A DNA stretch of 45,017 bases from DATGMB01 sp035293845 (GTDB lineage Bacteria > Acidobacteriota > Terriglobia > Bryobacterales > Bryobacteraceae). The stretch is from NCBI GenBank assembly GCA_035293845.1, contig DATGMB010000001.1, forward strand, positions 1-45,017, written 5' to 3'. The notes beneath the pieces were generated by a model that searched no databases, was not told the DNA's origin, and saw only the letters and a list, made by a program, of their open reading frames with translations. A program made the translations under genes and the position numbers. Positions 33,413 to 41,669 of this stretch are shown piece by piece; position 1 is the first letter of the stretch, and every line of letters starts with the position of its first letter.

Positions 33413-34273
33413 TTACCGTTCTCCCCATTTGAGCTTCTGGCGCAGGACGTCGAAAAACATCATGCGCGGCGGGCGGATCAGGTGCAGCGAGTATTGCGAG
33501 CTGCGGCACTGCACGGTGTCGTTCTTCTGCAGCGGACCTCCGATCTGGCCATCGATGGTGAGGAAGACGCTTTCATCCGGGCCTTGCGAGACGACGCGAA
33601 TCACGCTGGTTTCCGGCACCACGACCGGGCGGTTGGTGAGCATGTGGGGACAGATCGGGGTGAGGAGAATGGCGGGGACCGAGGGGAAGATGATCGGGCC
33701 GCCGGCGGACAACGAATAAGCCGTGGAGCCGGTGGGGGTGGAGACGATCAGGCCGTCGGCTTTGAAATCGCTCACGTGCTGATCGTCCACGTAGGTATCG
33801 AGGTCGATCATGCGGGCGAGCGCGGTCTTGGTGAGCACGGCGTCGTTGAGCGCGTCGTAGGAGGCGACGGTGCAGCCGTCGCGGAGCACCTCGGCGGTCA
33901 GCAGCTTGCGGCGCGCGACCCGGTGTTCGCCACGGAAGGCGCGCTCGAGCTCGGGGTAGATCTCGTCGATGGTGATGGCGGTCAGGAACCCGAGGCCGCC
34001 GAGATTGACGGGGAATAGCGGGATCTCGCGGCGGCCGATGGCGCGGGCGGCGGAGAGCAGCGTGCCGTCGCCGCCGAGCACGATGACCAGGTCGCAGTCC
34101 TCGGGCACCTCCTCGCGGGGCAGGCCCGCGGCGCCCGTGTAAGCCGCGGTGCTGCCATCGTAGCGGATGGCGAGGCCGCGCCGCTGGAGCCAGTCGATCA
34201 GGTTCGGCACCAGTGTGCGGGCCGCTTCCGAGCCCGGCTTGGAGATGATGCCGACGGTTTTAATGATGGGCAT
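33413..34273 (-). CDS. nadK: NAD kinase
   Basis: 286 residues. ATP-dependent phosphorylation of NAD to NADP. Signature: LVIVLGGDGTLLSAAR (GGDG), NLGGLGFLTAI, LNDAVLTK (NE/D region), DGLIVSTPTGSTAYSLSAGGPI and VFLTIDGQ. All are in the expected order, so the enzyme looks intact. The start ATG 34273 lies 14 bp inside the end of tlyA, indicating coupling. The order xseB-ispA-tlyA-nadK on one strand is common in bacteria. Confidence 0.96.
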   Translation of the reverse strand: MPIIKTVGIISKPGSEAARTLVPNLIDWLQRRGLAIRYDGSTAAYTGAAGLPREEVPEDCDLVIVLGGDGTLLSAARAIGRREIPLFPVNLGGLGFLTAITIDEIYPELERAFRGEHRVARRKLLTAEVLRDGCTVASYDALNDAVLTKTALARMIDLDTYVDDQHVSDFKADGLIVSTPTGSTAYSLSAGGPIIFPSVPAILLTPICPHMLTNRPVVVPETSVIRVVSQGPDESVFLTIDGQIGGPLQKNDTVQCRSSQYSLHLIRPPRMMFFDVLRQKLKWGER

Positions 34274-34982
34274 AGAGGAGAAACTCCTGGTTCCCTTCCG
34301 CGCCCAGAATGGGGCTTTCGATCATGTCCGTGAGAAATCCGAATTCGCGCACGGCCCCCGTCACCCGAAGACAGGCGGCCTCGCGGACGGCCGGGTCGCG
34401 CACGATGCCGCCCTTGCCCACCTGGCCCTTGCCCGCCTCAAACTGCGGTTTGATCAGTATAACCATTTGCCCGCCGGGACGGAGCAGCGGCACGGCAGCG
34501 GGCAGGATCAGGGTGACGGAGATGAAGCTGACGTCGCAGGTGATGAGGTCGACGGTTTCGCCGATCTCGGCGAAGGCGAGTTCGCGCGCGTTGACGTTTT
34601 CATGGAGGATGACGCGCGGGTCGGTGCGGAGCTGCCAGGCAAGCTGGCCGGAGCCGACATCGACGGCATGCACGCGCGCGGCTCCGGCTTGCAGGAGGGC
34701 ATCGGTGAAGCCGCCGGTCGAGGCGCCGATATCGAGGGCGATCTTGCCGGCGCAATCGATGGCGAAATGGCGCAACGCGGCGGCGAGCTTGAGGCCGCCG
34801 CGGCTGACATAGGGCGGACGGGCGAGCACTTCGACCGGGGCATCCGCATCCACGGCATGGCCCGGCTTGGTGGCCTTCTGCCCGCCGACGAGGACTTCGC
34901 CCGCCATGATGAGGGCCTGCGCTTTTTCGCGGGACTCGGCGAGGCCGCGCTCGACGAGCAGGCGGTCGAGGCGGAGTTTCAT
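34260..34982 (-). CDS. tlyA: TlyA family rRNA 2'-O-methyltransferase
   Basis: 240 residues: an S4 RNA-binding domain (about 1-60, MKLRLDRLLVERGLAESREKA), the linker RPPYVSRGG, then an FtsJ/RrmJ-type SAM domain (LDIGASTGGFTDALLQAGA; the catalytic-type K of VSRGGLKL, D of CDVSFIS, and K of IKPQFE). TlyA 2'-O-methylates 16S and/or 23S rRNA in other bacteria and is often misnamed hemolysin. Start ATG 34982. The repeat copy at 34998-35045 lies in the gap to ispA, where dxs is found in many relatives. Confidence 0.93.
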   Translation of the reverse strand: MKLRLDRLLVERGLAESREKAQALIMAGEVLVGGQKATKPGHAVDADAPVEVLARPPYVSRGGLKLAAALRHFAIDCAGKIALDIGASTGGFTDALLQAGAARVHAVDVGSGQLAWQLRTDPRVILHENVNARELAFAEIGETVDLITCDVSFISVTLILPAAVPLLRPGGQMVILIKPQFEAGKGQVGKGGIVRDPAVREAACLRVTGAVREFGFLTDMIESPILGAEGNQEFLLYAHH

Positions 34983-34997
34983 GGATGGGGCCTTGTC

Positions 34998-35045
34998 TTC
35001 ACCGCAGAGACGCAGAGGACACGAAGATTACGCGGGGAAACCATG
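34998..35045. repeat. Dispersed repeat, copy 2 (CCGCAGAGACGCAGAGG core)
   Basis: Plus-strand 34998-35018 matches the minus strand of copy 1 (9710-9690) at 19 of 21 bases. It lacks the long inverted second arm, so it is a partial or degenerate unit. It sits in the 74-bp gap between tlyA and ispA and encodes FTAETQRTRR if translated on the plus strand. Confidence 0.65.
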
Positions 35046-35056
35046 GGTCGCGCCGA

Positions 35057-35941
35057 TCATGATTTGCGGTGCACGATCAAATCCGCCAGCTCGTGCAGGC
35101 GGGCGGCGCGGCCGCCGAAGGGTTCGAGCACCTGATGCGCGCGGGCGCATTCCTCTTCGGCCATGCGGCGGGAGGCCTCGATGCCGTAGACCGCGGGGAA
35201 CGTGATCTTCTGCTGCTCGAGGTCCTTGCCGGCGGTTTTGCCGAGGGCTTCGGAGGACTCCTCGACATCCAGGATGTCATCGACGATCTGGAACGCCAGG
35301 CCGACGTGCTCGCCGTAGCAGGAGAGGGCGGCGTATTCCTCTGGCGCGGCGCCGGCGCAGATCGCTCCCATGCGGAGGCTGGCGCGCAACAGGGCTCCGG
35401 TTTTGGCGCGGTGAATGGTTTCGAGCAGCGCGGCATCGGGCGGCTTGCCTTCGCCTTCGAGATCCGCCACCTGCCCGCCGATCATCCCGCCCACGGTGCC
35501 GGCGGCGGTGGAAAGCTCGGCAACGAGGGCGGCGCGGCGGTCCGCCGCGAGATCGAGCTGCGAAAGGACCTGGAACGCCAGCGTGAGCAGCGCGTCGCCG
35601 GCGAGAATCGCCATGGCGTCGCCGAAGACCTTGTGGTTGGTCAGCTTGCCGCGGCGGTAATCGTCGTTATCGAGCGCGGGCAGATCGTCGTGGATCAGGG
35701 AATAGGTATGGACCAGCTCGAGCGAGCAGGCGCACGGGATGGCGGCGGGCGTTTCACCCGGAGCGGCGGTGCGCGCGGCCTCGATGCAAAGGATCGGGCG
35801 AATGCGCTTGCCGCCCGCAAACAGGCTGTAGCGCATGGCGCGGTGGATCGTGGCCGGCGCCGTGGCCTCGGAGGGTACCAGGCGGTCGAGCTCGGCGTCT
35901 ACGGTCCGCTGCTCGAGGGCGAGATAGTCGCGCAGGTTCAT
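35057..35941 (-). CDS. ispA: Polyprenyl (farnesyl/geranylgeranyl) diphosphate synthase
   Basis: 294 residues. Both Asp-rich motifs are present: LIHDDLPALDNDDYRRG (first, DDxxxxD type of bacterial FPP synthases) and VDDILDVEE (second). AGGKRIRPILCIEAAR, GKLTNHKVFGDAMAILAGDALL and KTGALLRASLRMGAICAGA also match. It chains isopentenyl units; the C15 product is likely from the bulky region before the first motif, but C20 cannot be excluded. Start ATG 35941 overlaps the xseB stop as ATGA. The gene dxs, which often follows it, is not here. Confidence 0.93.
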   Translation of the reverse strand: MNLRDYLALEQRTVDAELDRLVPSEATAPATIHRAMRYSLFAGGKRIRPILCIEAARTAAPGETPAAIPCACSLELVHTYSLIHDDLPALDNDDYRRGKLTNHKVFGDAMAILAGDALLTLAFQVLSQLDLAADRRAALVAELSTAAGTVGGMIGGQVADLEGEGKPPDAALLETIHRAKTGALLRASLRMGAICAGAAPEEYAALSCYGEHVGLAFQIVDDILDVEESSEALGKTAGKDLEQQKITFPAVYGIEASRRMAEEECARAHQVLEPFGGRAARLHELADLIVHRKS

Positions 35942-36198
35942 GATCCGGACTTATCGTTGGGGCGGAAGGGCTCGGCGGTCATTTTGCCGTCCTTCCGGAT
36001 GAGCATTTCGACACGCGTCTCGGCGGCTTCGAGCTGGCGGCGGCAGGTATCGCTGAGGCTCATGCCGCGCTCGAACAGCTCGAGCGAGCGTTCGAGCGAG
36101 AGGTCGCCGGCTTCCAGTTCCTTGACGACCTTTTCGAGTTCGTCGAGGCAGGATTCGAACGTCTCAACCGGCTTGGAGCCGGAATCGTTTTCCGCCAT
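35938..36198 (-). CDS. xseB: Exodeoxyribonuclease VII small subunit
   Basis: 86 residues, the usual size. SCLDELEKVVKELEAGDLSLERSLELFERGMSL is the family signature, and the small helical protein binds XseA in exonuclease VII, which digests single-stranded DNA. The large-subunit gene xseA is not in the window. The start ATG 36198 is the one consistent with family length; the frame is open further upstream. It is first in the xseB-ispA-tlyA-nadK line. Confidence 0.93.
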   Translation of the reverse strand: MAENDSGSKPVETFESCLDELEKVVKELEAGDLSLERSLELFERGMSLSDTCRRQLEAAETRVEMLIRKDGKMTAEPFRPNDKSGS

Positions 36199-36250
36199 GC
36201 GGGTTATTTTAACGTGCGGCGCGGCCGATCCGGCGCGCGCGGATTCCCGA

Positions 36251-36279
36251 TTGACAGCGGGCCGGGGCGGCGCTATATT
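36251..36279 (+). promoter_or_regulatory. Near-perfect sigma-70 promoter of the ICMT-like/MarR operon
   Basis: TTGACA (36251-36256), 17-bp spacer, TATATT (36274-36279), 5/6 to the -10 consensus. Transcription should start near 36286, inside the first operator. The ribosome-binding AAGGAGAT follows at 36316-36323. Confidence 0.8.
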
Positions 36280-36282
36280 GTG

Positions 36283-36307
36283 TCGTATCCGATATGTCGT
36301 ATACGAC
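36283..36307. promoter_or_regulatory. Tandem operator pair (TCGTATCCGA and TCGTATACGA)
   Basis: A perfect 12-bp palindrome GTCGTATACGAC (36296-36307) and, 14 bp earlier, TCGTATCCGA (36283-36292), which is one base from its TCGTATACGA core. Both lie between the -10 and the ribosome-binding site, the classic place for a repressor. The likely binder is the MarR protein encoded second in this operon (inference). Confidence 0.65.
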
Positions 36308-36328
36308 GCATTTGGAAAGGAGATCGAT

Positions 36329-36904
36329 ATGGCGGCATCGGCTCTGGATACGGCTCTGCGGGCAATTTGGATGGCGGCGGGAATCGTCTGGCTGGTGGCG
36401 GCGGTGGCGGTGAAACGTGCGGCCCGGCGGGAAGCCGCGGGTTCGCGGATCGGGCATCTGCTGACGATGGCGGCGGCGTTCGGGATGGTGTTTTCTCCGG
36501 CGCTTCGGCCGGGACCGCTGGGGTGGCGGGCGATTCCGGCATCGGCGCCGGCGGCGACCGTGGCGCTGGCGCTGACGTCGGCGGGCGTGCTGCTGGCGAT
36601 CTGGGCGCGGTTGTATCTGGGCGGCAACTGGAGCGCGATCGTGGCGGTCAAGCAGGGGCATACGCTGGTGCGGAGCGGTCCGTACCGGATCGTGCGGCAT
36701 CCGATCTATACGGGGCTGCTCGCGGCGCTCGCAGGCACGGCCATCGGCTACGGGCATGTGGGCGGGCTGGTGGCGGTGGCGGTCGCATTCGCGGCCTGGA
36801 TGGCCAAGGCGCGGCTGGAGGAGCAGTTCCTGACGGCGGAATTCGGCGCGGCGTACGGGGCGTATCAGCGGGAGGTCAAAACGCTGATACCATTCGTGTT
36901 GTGA
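36329..36904 (+). CDS. Isoprenylcysteine carboxyl methyltransferase (ICMT)/PEMT-family membrane protein
   Basis: 191 residues with about five membrane segments. The C-terminal part carries the family motif RSGPYRIVRHPIYTGLL, followed by EEQFLTAEFGAAYGAYQREVKTLIPF, which resembles the SAM-binding end of bacterial ICMT and phospholipid N-methyltransferases. Bacterial members methylate various small or lipid substrates, and no prenylated-protein substrate is implied. ATG 36329 sits 6 bases after AAGGAGAT. Its TGA overlaps the GTG of the MarR gene (GTGA), so enzyme and regulator are produced together. A MarR regulator paired with a small membrane methyltransferase suggests a response to a toxic or signalling small molecule (inference). 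Confidence 0.85.
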   Translation: MAASALDTALRAIWMAAGIVWLVAAVAVKRAARREAAGSRIGHLLTMAAAFGMVFSPALRPGPLGWRAIPASAPAATVALALTSAGVLLAIWARLYLGGNWSAIVAVKQGHTLVRSGPYRIVRHPIYTGLLAALAGTAIGYGHVGGLVAVAVAFAAWMAKARLEEQFLTAEFGAAYGAYQREVKTLIPFVL

Positions 36905-37401
36905 GCGGACCGGCAGGGAAACAGGCGGCAGAGCTGGCGGCTGAAGTGGAGCGGGATCTGCGGGCGGTGCGGCAGCTGATGCGCCGGCCGGTGGAAGCGG
37001 CGGTCGCGCGCGGCGGCCTGACGGCGCCGCAGCAGGCCGCGATGAGCATCCTGGTGAAATCGGGCGGGGCGAGCCTCAAGGATCTCAGCAGGGAGCTGGG
37101 CCTGGCGCACAGCACGGTCTCGGGCATCGTCGACCGTCTGCAGAAAAAGGGCCTGGTGGAACGGCAGACGGATGAGCGGGACCGGCGGGTCACGACCGTG
37201 GTGGCATCGCGGCAGGTGCAGAAGTTCCTGCGGGAGAAGTGGCCTGCGCTCGAAAGCCATCCGTTGGCCGAGGCGATCGGGAATGCCAGCGAGGCGGAGC
37301 GGCGGGCGATTGCGCGCGGCTTGCGGACGCTGCGGCGGGCGCTCGAGCGGTCCGCGGGCGCTCAAGGAGTGACGGAAAGCCGCCCCGCGGCAAGATCCTG
37401 A
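36901..37401 (+). CDS. MarR-family transcriptional regulator
   Basis: 166 residues. A helical N-terminus is followed by the winged helix: LTAPQQAAMSILVKSGGASLKDLSRELGLAHSTVSGIVDRLQKKGLVERQTDERDRRV, in which AHSTVSGIVDRL is the recognition helix and DERDRR the wing. MarR proteins are dimeric repressors released by small ligands. Start GTG 36901 overlaps the upstream TGA. It probably represses its own operon through the TCGTATACGA operators. Confidence 0.9.
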   Translation: MSGPAGKQAAELAAEVERDLRAVRQLMRRPVEAAVARGGLTAPQQAAMSILVKSGGASLKDLSRELGLAHSTVSGIVDRLQKKGLVERQTDERDRRVTTVVASRQVQKFLREKWPALESHPLAEAIGNASEAERRAIARGLRTLRRALERSAGAQGVTESRPAARS

Positions 37402-37428
37402 CACGGCGGCCGCGGACGATGCCGTTGG

Positions 37429-37457
37429 TTTTTCAGCAGTTACGAACGGCTGAAAAA
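37429..37457. promoter_or_regulatory. Inverted repeat TTTTTCAGC-N11-GCTGAAAAA
   Basis: Perfect 9-bp arms (37429-37437 and 37449-37457) in the 72-bp gap between the MarR gene and the His-rich gene. It lacks a trailing T-run, so it is unlikely to be an intrinsic terminator. It may be a 5' leader hairpin or an operator for the His-rich gene. Confidence 0.4.
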
Positions 37458-37473
37458 GTGCCGATGAGGGGCC

Positions 37474-38022
37474 ATGAGCCCGATCAGCGGTCTTACCAAC
37501 AACCATTACGCGCAATCTATCGTGGGCGCGGCGCTACAAGGCGCCGGCCTGAACGTCTATAGCGCCAGTTCAACAGCCACCGCTTCGCAGCCGGACGGAC
37601 AGCAGCTCTCGCCGTTTGCGCGGCTGATGAGCACACTGCAGCAGTTGCAGCAGGCGGATCCATCGAAATATCAGCAGGTGACGGCGCAGATCGCCGCCAA
37701 TCTGCAGAACGCGGCGCAAACGGCGCAGGCGAACGGTAATGCCGAGGCGGCCGGCGAGCTGACGCAGTTGGCGACGGATTTCCGCAACGCTTCGCAGAAC
37801 AACGAGCTTCCGAACATGCAGGACCTCGCGCAGGCGATCGGCGGCCAGCACCACCACGGGCATCATGCGCATGTGGCGGCGGCGGATGCGGACGACAGCA
37901 CGAGCACGAGCCAGCCGTTGAGCCAGTTGCTGGCGGCATTTCAGGCGAATTCGGCGCAGAGCGGCGCGAGCGATCCGCTGGACATCATTACGAGCACGCT
38001 GGCGAGCGCGGGGCTGGGATGA
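37474..38022 (+). CDS. Gln/Ala-rich protein with a His-rich segment, unrecognised
   Basis: 182 residues, no signal peptide or membrane segment. I do not recognise a named domain. It begins with a Ser/Asn/Ala-rich stretch, then LSPFARLMSTLQQLQQADPSKYQQVTAQIAANLQNAAQTAQANGN, a helical Gln-rich segment that recurs in acidobacterial hypothetical proteins (general recollection, not searched). A cluster QHHHGHHAH (six His in nine residues) lies near residue 128 and could bind a divalent metal. The C-terminus is Ser/Thr/Ala-rich. It ends 7 bp before the convergent RND gene. The ATG has a GAGGGG nearby. Confidence 0.75.
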   Translation: MSPISGLTNNHYAQSIVGAALQGAGLNVYSASSTATASQPDGQQLSPFARLMSTLQQLQQADPSKYQQVTAQIAANLQNAAQTAQANGNAEAAGELTQLATDFRNASQNNELPNMQDLAQAIGGQHHHGHHAHVAAADADDSTSTSQPLSQLLAAFQANSAQSGASDPLDIITSTLASAGLG

Positions 38023-38029
38023 CGAATTG

Positions 38030-41000
38030 TTAACCCGGGGCCGTCCATTTCACGATTTTGAGGTCCAGCACGGCGACGCTGTAGAAGACTGGCACGAGCA
38101 GCAGGGTGATGAAGGTCGCCACGGCCAGCCCGCCGATCTGCGCGTAACATAGCGGCTGCCAGAGCGGGCCGCCATGGGTCGCCAACGGGAAGAGCGCCAG
38201 AACGGTGGCCGCCACCGTGATCATCACCGGCCGGAGCCGCTGGATGCCGGCATCGCGTACGGCCTGTTCGAACGGTTCGCCCTTTTCGTGCATCTCTTCG
38301 ATGAAGTCGAACAGCACGATCACATGGCTGACGATGACGCCGATCAGACTGATGATGCCAAGAAAGGCCATGAAACCGAACGGCACTCCCATCAGCGCCA
38401 GGCAGAGGAGTGCGCCCGTGATGCCATAAGGAGCGGCCGCGAGGACGAGCAGCGGCTTGACTGCATTGCCGAATTGCACCAGCAACGCCGCGTAGATTCC
38501 CAGGATCGAGATCATCAAAACGGATGTCAGTTCCCCGAATCCGCTTTGCTGCTTCGCCTTTTCCCCTCCCACCTGCATGCGATAGCCGGGCGGCAGGTGT
38601 TTTTGGAATTTCGCGAGTTCGGGACCGGCTTTCTGAAGGATCTCCGACGCGAGGACGCCGGCCTGCGGGAAGGCATGGACCCCAATGGTCCGAAAATGCT
38701 CCTGACGCCGGATCCGCCCCGTAACCATGCGGTTGACGATCGATGACACGCTGCGGAGGGGGACTTTCTGTGACGCCGGGGAGGAGGAGTACACATAGAG
38801 ATTCTGCACATCCGAGAGTTGCCCGCGCTCGAGGGCCCGCAGGCGCGCGATCACGGGAATTTGCAGATTGCCCTGGCGCAGGGTGGTCACCGCAGTTCCC
38901 TCGGTCGCGGTGGCTGCGGAAGCCGCGACATCGATGTTGGAGACGCCGGCCAGATTGGCCCGGTCCGGATCGACCTGCAGCTTCACCTCGGGACTCTCCG
39001 CGAACCAGTCGTTTTGCACCACATGAACTCCGGGGATGGTCCGGAAGATATTCTCGACGGCCGCGGCCAGCCTGCGGAGGGTCTCGATATCGGCCGGTTC
39101 GTCCTTCACATCGACATCCGACGTTCCGGCGATCCGCACTTCCACCGGGAATTCGACCGGATTCGTCTGCAACTGATGCAGGGTCACGTACGCGCCCGGG
39201 ACCTCCCGGCTGACCGCGGATTGGAGCGGTCCGATGAGCCGCGGCGTCGCTTCCTTGTCGCGCAGGCGGATCAGGATCAGGGAATAATTGCGCTGCGGCA
39301 ATTCCGGAGCGGCGGAATACCAGAAGCGCGGACCGCCGCCACCCACGAACGTCGTGAGCGATTCGAGGAGTTCCCCGGGGTGTTTGGACGGGTGGGCGCG
39401 CGCATACTCGCCGGCAACCCGCCGGACGATGGATTCGACGCGGGACGCGGCTGCATCCGTCGCATAGAGCGCGGCGTCATTGGGGAGCCAGATGTCAACG
39501 TAAGACCAGTATTGAACGTCATCGGGGAAGAACTGGCTCTTCATTTTGGAACCGACGGCCAGGCCCAATCCAAGAAAGAGGAGCGAGATGCCGATCACGG
39601 CCCACCGCCAGCGGATCGCGCGGCCTGCCAGGCGGTAGTAGGCTCCGTAGAATCCGCGTGCGCGCCGCTCTTCGATCGATGGCTCCGGCCGCCGTGGAGC
39701 CCGCAGCAGGTAATACCCGAGCAGGGGCGTAAACGTCTTGGAAACCATGAGGGAGGAGATGAGCGCCGCCGCCATGACGATCGGCAGGCTGCGGAGGAAA
39801 TCGCCGGTAGAGCCGGTAAGCATCAGAAAAGGGAGGTAGGCGATGATATTGGTCAGCGTCGCATAGAGGATGGCGCGCGAGAGCTTGGTAGGTCCCAGCC
39901 AGGCGGCAACCGACCGGGGATGCCCATCGGCGAGGTGGCGCTTGATGGCATCGTTCGCCACCACCGGATTATCCACCAGCAAGCCGAGGGCGATGATCAG
40001 CGTGGCGATCGAGACCTGCTGCAGCTCGACGCGCGCCATATGGGCCATGCCGAAGGTTATGGCGAGGGTGATCGGCATCGACAGAGCCATGAGGAGCGCC
40101 GATCGCCACTCCCAAAAGCCGATCAGCGCAATCAGGACGACGAGCACGATCGCCTCATACAACGCCTCCATGAACAGGCCGATATTCTCTTTGACCTGGA
40201 GAGGCTGGTCAGACGTGCGCACCACGATCAGGTCCGCTGGGAGCACGGCGCGCACCTGTTTCCATTTTTCGTCGATCGAGGCGCCAAATTGCCGGATCTG
40301 CTCTCCGGACCGCATGTAAACCGCGAGGGTGATGGCGCGGTAGCGGCGCGGCTTTCCATCCCTGGCCGCGCCGGTGTAGTAATTCAGGTACTCCGGCGGA
40401 GACTGATAGCCCTGGCCGATGTGAACCAGATCGCGCAGATAGAGCGGCAAGGCGCCCTTCGGCGGCGTAATCAGAACATCGCCGATGGCGCGGGCGGCCT
40501 CGAATTTGCCGGAGACGTCGATCGGTATGCGCCGCCGGTCCGCCTCGATATCGCCTCCCGGCACGGTGATGTTGCGGGCGTTCAGAATGCGGGCCAGGTC
40601 AGCGGGCTGCAAGCCGTAGGATGCCAGCCGTTCCTGCGAATAATCGAGGTAGACGGCTCGCGGCAGGATGCCTTTGCGTTCGACCTTCGAAGTCTGCGGC
40701 GCTCCAAGCAGCGTGCGGCCGATGAGATCGGTGAAGTCGTCCAGCTCTGCGTAGGTGTACTTCGGGATTGCAACGGCGGCCAGTTTCCGCCGTGTTTCCC
40801 GCGCGTCGCGAATAATGACCGGAGCCGAGATGTCGGGATCGAATTCGGATTCCTGGAGGCGGGCCGCGGCAAAACTGGTGATGAATTGCAGGATGCACTC
40901 GTCGTTGAGATCCGATTCCCCCTCGATGTCCATAAATCCCCGGCCGGCGATCAGCCGCGAGCGCCGGAGCACGCCGGCGCGCTCGGCGCCCAGCCGCAAT

Positions 41001-41659
41001 GCTCCGGCCGCCTCTTCCACTGCGGTGTTCGAGAGAGACTGGGGGAAGGTAAATACGATGCTGACGCGGGGGGACCCCGACGGGCCGGTCCCGGCGCGCG
41101 CCGAGCGGAGCGCGGCCTCCACGGAGAGCGCGCGCATCCGCGTCTCGACATCGTCTTCGAGCGGATCTGCCACGGTCATCATGAGGGCGGCGGTATCGCC
41201 GAAGTCGCTTTGAAACTGGATGCCCGTGGCGCCGGCGGGAAGCTTAGGCGTGAGGGAATGCAGCTTCAGGTTGATATCGCTGAACTGCTCCCGCGTATTG
41301 GTGACATTTTCCGCGAGCTGGACGTAGACGATGGACGTGCCCGGCAGCGAAATGGATCGAATGCCGTATTCGTCCGGGGCCGCGGGGTGGATGTGCTTGT
41401 TTTCGGCGATCGCCTGCTCGATGGGCCGCGTGACGAGCTGCTCGACCTCCTGGGCGGTGGCGCCGGGCCATCGGCACAGGGCGACACCGACGCGGACCGG
41501 GATTTCGGGATCCTTGCGCTGCGGCATCGAGAAATACCCGTACGTACCCCATGCGACGGAAAACACCAGCGCCGCCCAGGCGATCTGGCGGTGCTCGACA
41601 AAGAACCGCGAGGCGTTCCGCGTGCGCTCCATCAGATCCCGATCGCTCAGATGCGGCAC
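38030..41659 (-). CDS. RND efflux pump permease (HAE-1/AcrB-like)
   Basis: 1209 residues, longer than the usual ~1030-1070. The layout is standard: a first membrane helix (IAWAALVFSVAWGTYGYF), a large periplasmic porter domain, membrane helices 2-6, a second periplasmic domain, and helices to FITLLLVPVFYSVAVL. The proton-relay segment reads GLLVDNPVVANDAI: the first Asp of the AcrB Asp-Asp pair is kept and the second is Asn. The AcrB helix-10 Lys is replaced (GVIVSHVIVLFDF). Coupling may therefore differ from AcrB, as in other RND branches. GTG 41659 follows AGGAG. The substrate is unknown. It is the last gene of a three-gene efflux operon. Confidence 0.93.
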   Translation of the reverse strand: MPHLSDRDLMERTRNASRFFVEHRQIAWAALVFSVAWGTYGYFSMPQRKDPEIPVRVGVALCRWPGATAQEVEQLVTRPIEQAIAENKHIHPAAPDEYGIRSISLPGTSIVYVQLAENVTNTREQFSDINLKLHSLTPKLPAGATGIQFQSDFGDTAALMMTVADPLEDDVETRMRALSVEAALRSARAGTGPSGSPRVSIVFTFPQSLSNTAVEEAAGALRLGAERAGVLRRSRLIAGRGFMDIEGESDLNDECILQFITSFAAARLQESEFDPDISAPVIIRDARETRRKLAAVAIPKYTYAELDDFTDLIGRTLLGAPQTSKVERKGILPRAVYLDYSQERLASYGLQPADLARILNARNITVPGGDIEADRRRIPIDVSGKFEAARAIGDVLITPPKGALPLYLRDLVHIGQGYQSPPEYLNYYTGAARDGKPRRYRAITLAVYMRSGEQIRQFGASIDEKWKQVRAVLPADLIVVRTSDQPLQVKENIGLFMEALYEAIVLVVLIALIGFWEWRSALLMALSMPITLAITFGMAHMARVELQQVSIATLIIALGLLVDNPVVANDAIKRHLADGHPRSVAAWLGPTKLSRAILYATLTNIIAYLPFLMLTGSTGDFLRSLPIVMAAALISSLMVSKTFTPLLGYYLLRAPRRPEPSIEERRARGFYGAYYRLAGRAIRWRWAVIGISLLFLGLGLAVGSKMKSQFFPDDVQYWSYVDIWLPNDAALYATDAAASRVESIVRRVAGEYARAHPSKHPGELLESLTTFVGGGGPRFWYSAAPELPQRNYSLILIRLRDKEATPRLIGPLQSAVSREVPGAYVTLHQLQTNPVEFPVEVRIAGTSDVDVKDEPADIETLRRLAAAVENIFRTIPGVHVVQNDWFAESPEVKLQVDPDRANLAGVSNIDVAASAATATEGTAVTTLRQGNLQIPVIARLRALERGQLSDVQNLYVYSSSPASQKVPLRSVSSIVNRMVTGRIRRQEHFRTIGVHAFPQAGVLASEILQKAGPELAKFQKHLPPGYRMQVGGEKAKQQSGFGELTSVLMISILGIYAALLVQFGNAVKPLLVLAAAPYGITGALLCLALMGVPFGFMAFLGIISLIGVIVSHVIVLFDFIEEMHEKGEPFEQAVRDAGIQRLRPVMITVAATVLALFPLATHGGPLWQPLCYAQIGGLAVATFITLLLVPVFYSVAVLDLKIVKWTAPG

Positions 41660-41669
41660 GGAATGCTCC

